From Elusimicrobiota bacterium (lineage in GTDB: Bacteria; Elusimicrobiota; Elusimicrobia; UBA1565; UBA9628): a stretch of DNA of 14,109 bases. The notes beneath the pieces are model-generated. The model was not told the DNA's origin and did no database searches. It worked only from the letters and a program-made list of their open reading frames with translations. The translations under genes and the position numbers were made by a program. Location of the stretch: NCBI GenBank assembly GCA_003452935.1, contig DMMY01000013.1:3528-17636 (forward strand). Reading direction: 5' to 3'. Shown here piece after piece: positions 5,601-14,109 of the stretch (positions are counted from its first letter, which is position 1; each line of letters starts with the position of its first letter).

Positions 5601-6759
5601 TTTGCGCGTGCCGCCGGGAATATCGGGCAAGGTGATCGGAGTGCGCGTGTTCGTGCGCCGGGAGAAGCTCTCCAAGCCCGAGGAGCGCAAGCGGCTAGAC
5701 GTCATCAATGACCGACTGGAGAAGGCCTTGGGCTCCCTGCGGCAGCACCGCAAAGACTCCCTGGCCGCCCTGGAGGAAATGCCCGCTGCCAAGCGCAATG
5801 CCGAGGAAGAGCGGCTTACCATGTTCTATAAGATCATGGAAAAGAAGTTGCGCGACGACGCGGCCCGTGAGAAGGAAGGGGTCCGCCAGGGAGATGAGCT
5901 GGCCGTCACCGTCAACAAGGTGGTCAAGGTCTACATCGCCTCGCGCCGCAAGGTGCAGGTTGGAGACAAGCTGGCCGGCCGGCACGGCAACAAGGGCGTC
6001 GTGGCTAAGGTTCTGCCCGAGGAGGACATGCCTTTCCTTCCGGACGGGACTCCCCTGGACGTGGTCCTTTCCCCGCTGGGCGTGCCCTCGCGCATGAATA
6101 TCGGCCAGCTCCTGGAGATGATGCTGGGCTGGGCGGCCCATCACCTGGGAGTGCAGACCGTCAATCCGGTTTTCGACAGCGCCACCGAGAAGGATATCGT
6201 GGAGAAGGTCAAGGAGGCCAAGGAAGCCTTGCGCGCGCGGGGCGTGCCGGAGAAGTACCTTCCCTCGGATGACTGCCGCATCACGCTTTTCGACGGGCGT
6301 ACCGGCGAGCCGTTCCATGAGAAGGTGTCGGTCGGCTACATGTACATCCTCAAGCTTAATCATCTCGTCGAAGACAAGGTGCATGCGCGCTCGACGGGTC
6401 CCTACAGCCTGATCACCCGACAGCCTTTGGGCGGAAAGGCCCAGTTCGGCGGCCAGCGTTTCGGCGAGATGGAGGTATGGGCCATCGAGGGCTACGGCGC
6501 GGCCTACGCCCTGCAGGAATTCCTCACGGTAAAATCCGACGACGTGGCCGGCCGCACCAAGATGTACGAGGCCATCATCAAGGGCGAGCCTCCGGCTCAG
6601 CCCGGAGTGCCGGAGTCGTTCAAGGTCCTGGTGCGCGAACTGCAGGCCTTGGGGCTCAACGTCGAGCTCCTCAAGCTCGGCAAGGACGCGGAGGCCGTTG
6701 CGGCCTCCAAGAAGGATAAGGCAAAGGAAGCGGGCGTGGAATCCGCGAGGAAGGCCTAA
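2671..6759 (+). CDS. rpoB: DNA-directed RNA polymerase subunit beta
   Basis: This is one of the two catalytic subunits of the core polymerase. It has 1362 aa against 1342 in E. coli, with inserts distributed differently. The rifampicin pocket runs from FGTSQLSQFMDQINPLSE (from residue 570) to THKRRLSALGPGGL (589-602). Asp580, His590 and Ser595 match the sensitive-type D516, H526 and S531 of E. coli. The active-site motif GDKLAGRHGNKG (1098-1109) includes Lys1100 and Lys1108, equivalents of K1065 and K1073. A charged coiled-coil segment at about 1000-1072 takes the place of the longer E. coli SI2 region. An unusual extra segment of about 100 aa (about 407-506) lies just before DDIDHLGNRR. The last 20 residues are a Lys/Ala-rich tail. 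The start is GTG with a good Shine-Dalgarno, and rpoC follows after 2 nt. Confidence 0.99.
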   Translation: MKQIKFGKIPQAMELPDLLEMQKKSFRDFLQLETEPDQRKLLGLQASFLDVFPIESSDGSMVLDFVRYEFAPPRYENPEEAQAHDASFSRPLKAILRLSSRQPSGKLKQIMEQEVVLCEVPMMTETASFIINGAERVVVSQLHRSPGIIFEEDEEKKISSLGKRLFFAKVIPYRGAWVEFEFDLNNIMYVRIDRKKKFEATTFLRACGIETDSDILKIFYPYEEVAVSSETMMGLLHRISVEDVVDQNSGEVLLDAGKKITHEAIKRMLDKGVRAIKLLTGDPEKEDPTILETLRKDKIKSVKEAQQDIYKKLRGQEFIVPGQAEAYLDNLLFKNLRKYDLSNVGRHKIHAKLHHFLWKLAARRDVVCRPNNRRHKYFALPAYNRRTLCIEDVVATMQYLIALNCGISHYADGLPKTTTMPVRPVPYEAASEFKAILQEYAKKINKEALENIPTIDLHEKDSDEDPEAAKQGLKKDRVSFFDLNEAVARWRDSVPTFFDHNFAVKLDDIDHLGNRRVRGVGELLENQIRVGLAQMSRVIRDRMSVQDKSTLTPRNLLNTAPMVGILRKFFGTSQLSQFMDQINPLSEITHKRRLSALGPGGLNRKRAGFEVRDVHHTHYGRICPIETPEGPNIGLITSLATYARINEFGLIESPYRRVVKGRLTGDVNYLGADEESGQMVAQANTPLAGERLASDLASCRSRGDFPLVEPARVDYMDISPMQVVSVSAALIPFLEHDDANRALMGCNMQRQAVPLLAAEPPLVATGIEEAVARDSGACVTARRTGRVIYSAGDLIAVHPEGAKEKDGIDLYQLRKYRRSNQDTCINQVPAVKTGDHVKAGGVLADGPGTSDGQLALGRNLLVGFMPWEGYNFEDAILISERLVKDDVFTSIHITEFEVEARDTKLGAEEITRDIPNVGAEALETLDEQGIVIPSTNVAQGDILVGKVTPKGEQQLTPEERLLKVIFGKKAEDVQDASLRVPPGISGKVIGVRVFVRREKLSKPEERKRLDVINDRLEKALGSLRQHRKDSLAALEEMPAAKRNAEEERLTMFYKIMEKKLRDDAAREKEGVRQGDELAVTVNKVVKVYIASRRKVQVGDKLAGRHGNKGVVAKVLPEEDMPFLPDGTPLDVVLSPLGVPSRMNIGQLLEMMLGWAAHHLGVQTVNPVFDSATEKDIVEKVKEAKEALRARGVPEKYLPSDDCRITLFDGRTGEPFHEKVSVGYMYILKLNHLVEDKVHARSTGPYSLITRQPLGGKAQFGGQRFGEMEVWAIEGYGAAYALQEFLTVKSDDVAGRTKMYEAIIKGEPPAQPGVPESFKVLVRELQALGLNVELLKLGKDAEAVAASKKDKAKEAGVESARKA
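3889..4188 (+). other. Lineage-specific insertion within beta subunit
   Basis: Residues 407-506 of beta stand between a helix ending YLIALNCG (399-406) and the conserved DDIDHLGNRR (507-516). In E. coli these landmarks are only a few residues apart. The insert is in frame and has the same codon bias as its surroundings. It contains a basic/amphipathic helix (FKAILQEYAKKINKEALE), an acidic patch (HEKDSDEDPEAAKQ) and an aromatic-rich segment (VSFFDLNEAVARWRD). Boundaries come from comparison with E. coli beta from memory. Confidence 0.65.
6751..6754 (+). promoter_or_regulatory. Shine-Dalgarno of rpoC, inside rpoB
   Basis: AAGG, part of a GAGGAAGG stretch at 6747-6754, lies 7 nt before the rpoC ATG and within the last codons of rpoB. 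This arrangement favours translational coupling and equal synthesis of beta and beta'. Confidence 0.6.
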
Positions 6760-6761
6760 AC

Positions 6762-10983
<4,222 letters not shown>

Positions 10984-10985
<2 letters not shown>

Positions 10986-10989
10986 GGAG
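10984..10989 (+). promoter_or_regulatory. Shine-Dalgarno of rpsL overlapping the rpoC stop
   Basis: AAGGAG overlaps the TAA of rpoC (10983-10985) and is 9 nt from the ATG at 10999. No terminator-like hairpin lies between the rpoBC and str-type genes, so they appear to share a transcript. Confidence 0.75.
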
Positions 10990-10998
10990 AAAGACGAA

Positions 10999-11388
10999 AT
11001 GCCAACCATCAACCAACTCATTCGGATCGGGCGCAGCCGGAAGCGCAGCCGCCCCAAGGCGCCGGCGCTCAACGCTTGCCCCCAGCGGCGTGGAGTCTGC
11101 ACCCAGGTGAAAACCACGACTCCCAAGAAGCCGAATTCCGCCCTGCGCAAGATCGCCCGCATCAAGCTGACCAACGGCATTGAAGTCACGGGTTATATTC
11201 CGGGCGTGGGCCACAATCTCCAGGAGCACTCGATCGTGATGATCCGGGGCGGCCGCGTCAAGGATCTGCCCGGCGTGCGCTACCATATCATCCGGGGCGT
11301 CCTCGACACCGCCGGAGTCGAAGGCCGGCGGCAGGGGCGTTCCCTATACGGCGCCAAGAGGCCCAAGAAGGAAGCGGCCAAGGCTTAG
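10999..11388 (+). CDS. rpsL: 30S ribosomal protein S12
   Basis: S12 lies at the decoding centre of the small subunit and controls translational accuracy. Its 129 aa are close to the usual 123-139. The universally conserved TTTPKKPNSALRK (39-51), NGIEVTGYIPG (59-69), GHNLQEHS and RGGRVKDLPGVRY (83-95) are all present. Lys43, Lys44 and Lys88, where streptomycin-resistance substitutions usually arise, have wild-type identity. Asp89 is the residue that is methylthiolated in many bacteria. The Ala/Lys-rich C-terminal tail is ordinary. The gene opens the rpsL-rpsG-fusA-tuf block and follows rpoC directly. Confidence 0.99.
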   Translation: MPTINQLIRIGRSRKRSRPKAPALNACPQRRGVCTQVKTTTPKKPNSALRKIARIKLTNGIEVTGYIPGVGHNLQEHSIVMIRGGRVKDLPGVRYHIIRGVLDTAGVEGRRQGRSLYGAKRPKKEAAKA

Positions 11389-11404
11389 GATCGCTTTATT
11401 AATT

Positions 11405-11410
11405 AAGGAG
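11405..11410 (+). promoter_or_regulatory. Shine-Dalgarno of rpsG
   Basis: AAGGAG stands 7 nt before the rpsG ATG, in a short 29-nt AT-rich gap (11389-11417) that also contains the 8-bp palindrome TTAATTAA at 11399-11406. I see no promoter or terminator there. Confidence 0.75.
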
Positions 11411-11417
11411 ACAGAGT

Positions 11418-11897
11418 ATGCCCAGAAAAGGACTTAGACCGCGCGACCGCCGCAGCCTTCCCCCGGCGGATTTCAAGTACAGCTCCGTGCTGGTGTCCCG
11501 GCTCATCAATAAGCTCAATTATCGCGGCCAGAAAAACGTGTCCGAGCGCATCATGTATGGCGCCATGGACATATTGGCCGAGAGGGCCAAGGAGGACGCG
11601 TTGAACGTTCTGACCAAGGCCATCGAGAACGTCCGGCCGCTTTTGGAGGTCAAGGCCCGCCGCGTGGGCGGCGCGACCTATCAGGTTCCCATCGAGGTCA
11701 ACCCTACGCGGTCCTCGACCTTGGCTATGCGCTGGATTCTGGACGCCGCGCGCGCCAAAACCGGCAAGCCCATGGCCGTCCGCCTCGCCGAGGAGCTCCT
11801 CGCGGCCAGCAAGAAGGAAGGGGTGGCTTTTAAGAAGCGCGAGGATACGCATAAAATGGCGGAAGCCAACCGCGCTTTCGCGCACTACAGGTGGTAG
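11418..11897 (+). CDS. rpsG: 30S ribosomal protein S7
   Basis: S7 is a primary 16S rRNA-binding protein that organises assembly of the 30S head and borders the E site. Its 159 aa are typical (156-179). Conserved elements are the start MPRKG, the segment INKLNYRGQKNVSERIMYGA, then ALNVLTKAIENVRPLLEVKA (64-83) and RRVGGATYQVPIEVNP, and the classical end MAEANRAFAHYRW. In E. coli S7 is the translational repressor of the str operon, acting in the rpsL-rpsG gap. Here that gap is only 29 nt, so the same site is not apparent. fusA starts 3 nt after the stop, with its Shine-Dalgarno inside the last codons of rpsG. Confidence 0.99.
   Translation: MPRKGLRPRDRRSLPPADFKYSSVLVSRLINKLNYRGQKNVSERIMYGAMDILAERAKEDALNVLTKAIENVRPLLEVKARRVGGATYQVPIEVNPTRSSTLAMRWILDAARAKTGKPMAVRLAEELLAASKKEGVAFKKREDTHKMAEANRAFAHYRW
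11889..11894 (+). promoter_or_regulatory. Shine-Dalgarno of fusA, inside rpsG
   Basis: AGGTGG lies 6 nt before the fusA ATG and within the final Arg-Trp codons of rpsG. It supports the start at 11901 and coupling of the two genes. Confidence 0.6.
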
Positions 11898-11900
11898 TCC

Positions 11901-14000
<2,100 letters not shown>

Positions 14001-14004
14001 GGTC

Positions 14005-14109
14005 ATGTCCAAAGCCAAATTCGAGCGCACCAAGCCGCACGTCAACATCGGAACGATCGGGCACGTGGACCACGGCAAGACCACGTTGACCGCGGCGATC
14101 ACGCACTAC
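14005..14109 (+). CDS. tuf: Elongation factor Tu, N-terminal 35 codons (partial)
   Basis: EF-Tu delivers aminoacyl-tRNA to the ribosomal A site. Only the first 35 residues are in the window; the frame is open to the right edge. The start MSKAKFERTKPHVNIGTIG is that of a standard bacterial EF-Tu, and the P-loop GHVDHGKT is at residues 19-26, followed by TLTAAITHY. It begins 4 nt after fusA, the usual str-operon position. Whether a second tuf copy exists elsewhere cannot be seen. Confidence 0.97.
   Translation, partial: MSKAKFERTKPHVNIGTIGHVDHGKTTLTAAITHY

Noticed and set aside
11113..11268. Streptomycin-resistance changes in S12
   Set aside because: Lys43, Lys44 and Lys88 and the surrounding motifs are wild type.

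Overview
This window is a high-GC bacterial housekeeping locus read entirely from the + strand. It starts inside the 3' end of a 23S rRNA gene, continues through 5S rRNA and one putative outer-membrane beta-barrel gene, and then runs through rplJ-rplL-rpoB-rpoC-rpsL-rpsG-fusA to the first 35 codons of tuf. I found no mobile element, CRISPR array, integrase, toxin or defence gene. The biology is the core transcription and translation machinery; the unusual parts are the upstream junction and some lineage-specific inserts in RNA polymerase.

Organism: a Gram-negative (diderm) bacterium is likely. The barrel gene has a signal peptide and a C-terminal Phe strand, and beta' carries a large insertion (about 180 aa) in the trigger loop (SI3 type), which is typical of Gracilicutes and absent from Firmicutes, Actinobacteria and Thermus. 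Overall protein flavour, strong GC bias at third positions and long spurious antisense ORFs would fit an Elusimicrobiota-like lineage. That placement is a tentative impression from sequence memory and was not computed.

Layout: 1-338, 23S 3' end (domain VI, including the sarcin-ricin loop); 339-511, spacer with small hairpins and a T8 tract but no tRNA; about 527-650, 5S rRNA inside a 27-pair precursor stem (512-538 with 639-665); 685-1542, predicted beta-barrel protein with a G8 tract; 1555-2561, rplJ and rplL (L10 and L7/L12, the ribosomal stalk); 2599-2646, a strong hairpin plus T-tract between rplL and rpoB, interpreted as the classic attenuator; 2671-10985, rpoB and rpoC (beta and beta' of RNA polymerase, 2 nt apart); 10999-14109, the str-type cluster rpsL, rpsG, fusA and partial tuf.

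The genes from rplJ onward are tightly packed, and each has a recognisable Shine-Dalgarno sequence, often inside the preceding gene or overlapping its stop codon. This is consistent with one long transcript in which the attenuator lowers rpoBC expression relative to the stalk proteins. The unusual part is upstream: the rplK-rplA genes that normally precede rplJ are not there. Instead an outer-membrane protein gene sits 12 nt before rplJ, and an rRNA operon ends directly before that gene with no clear terminator or promoter between them.
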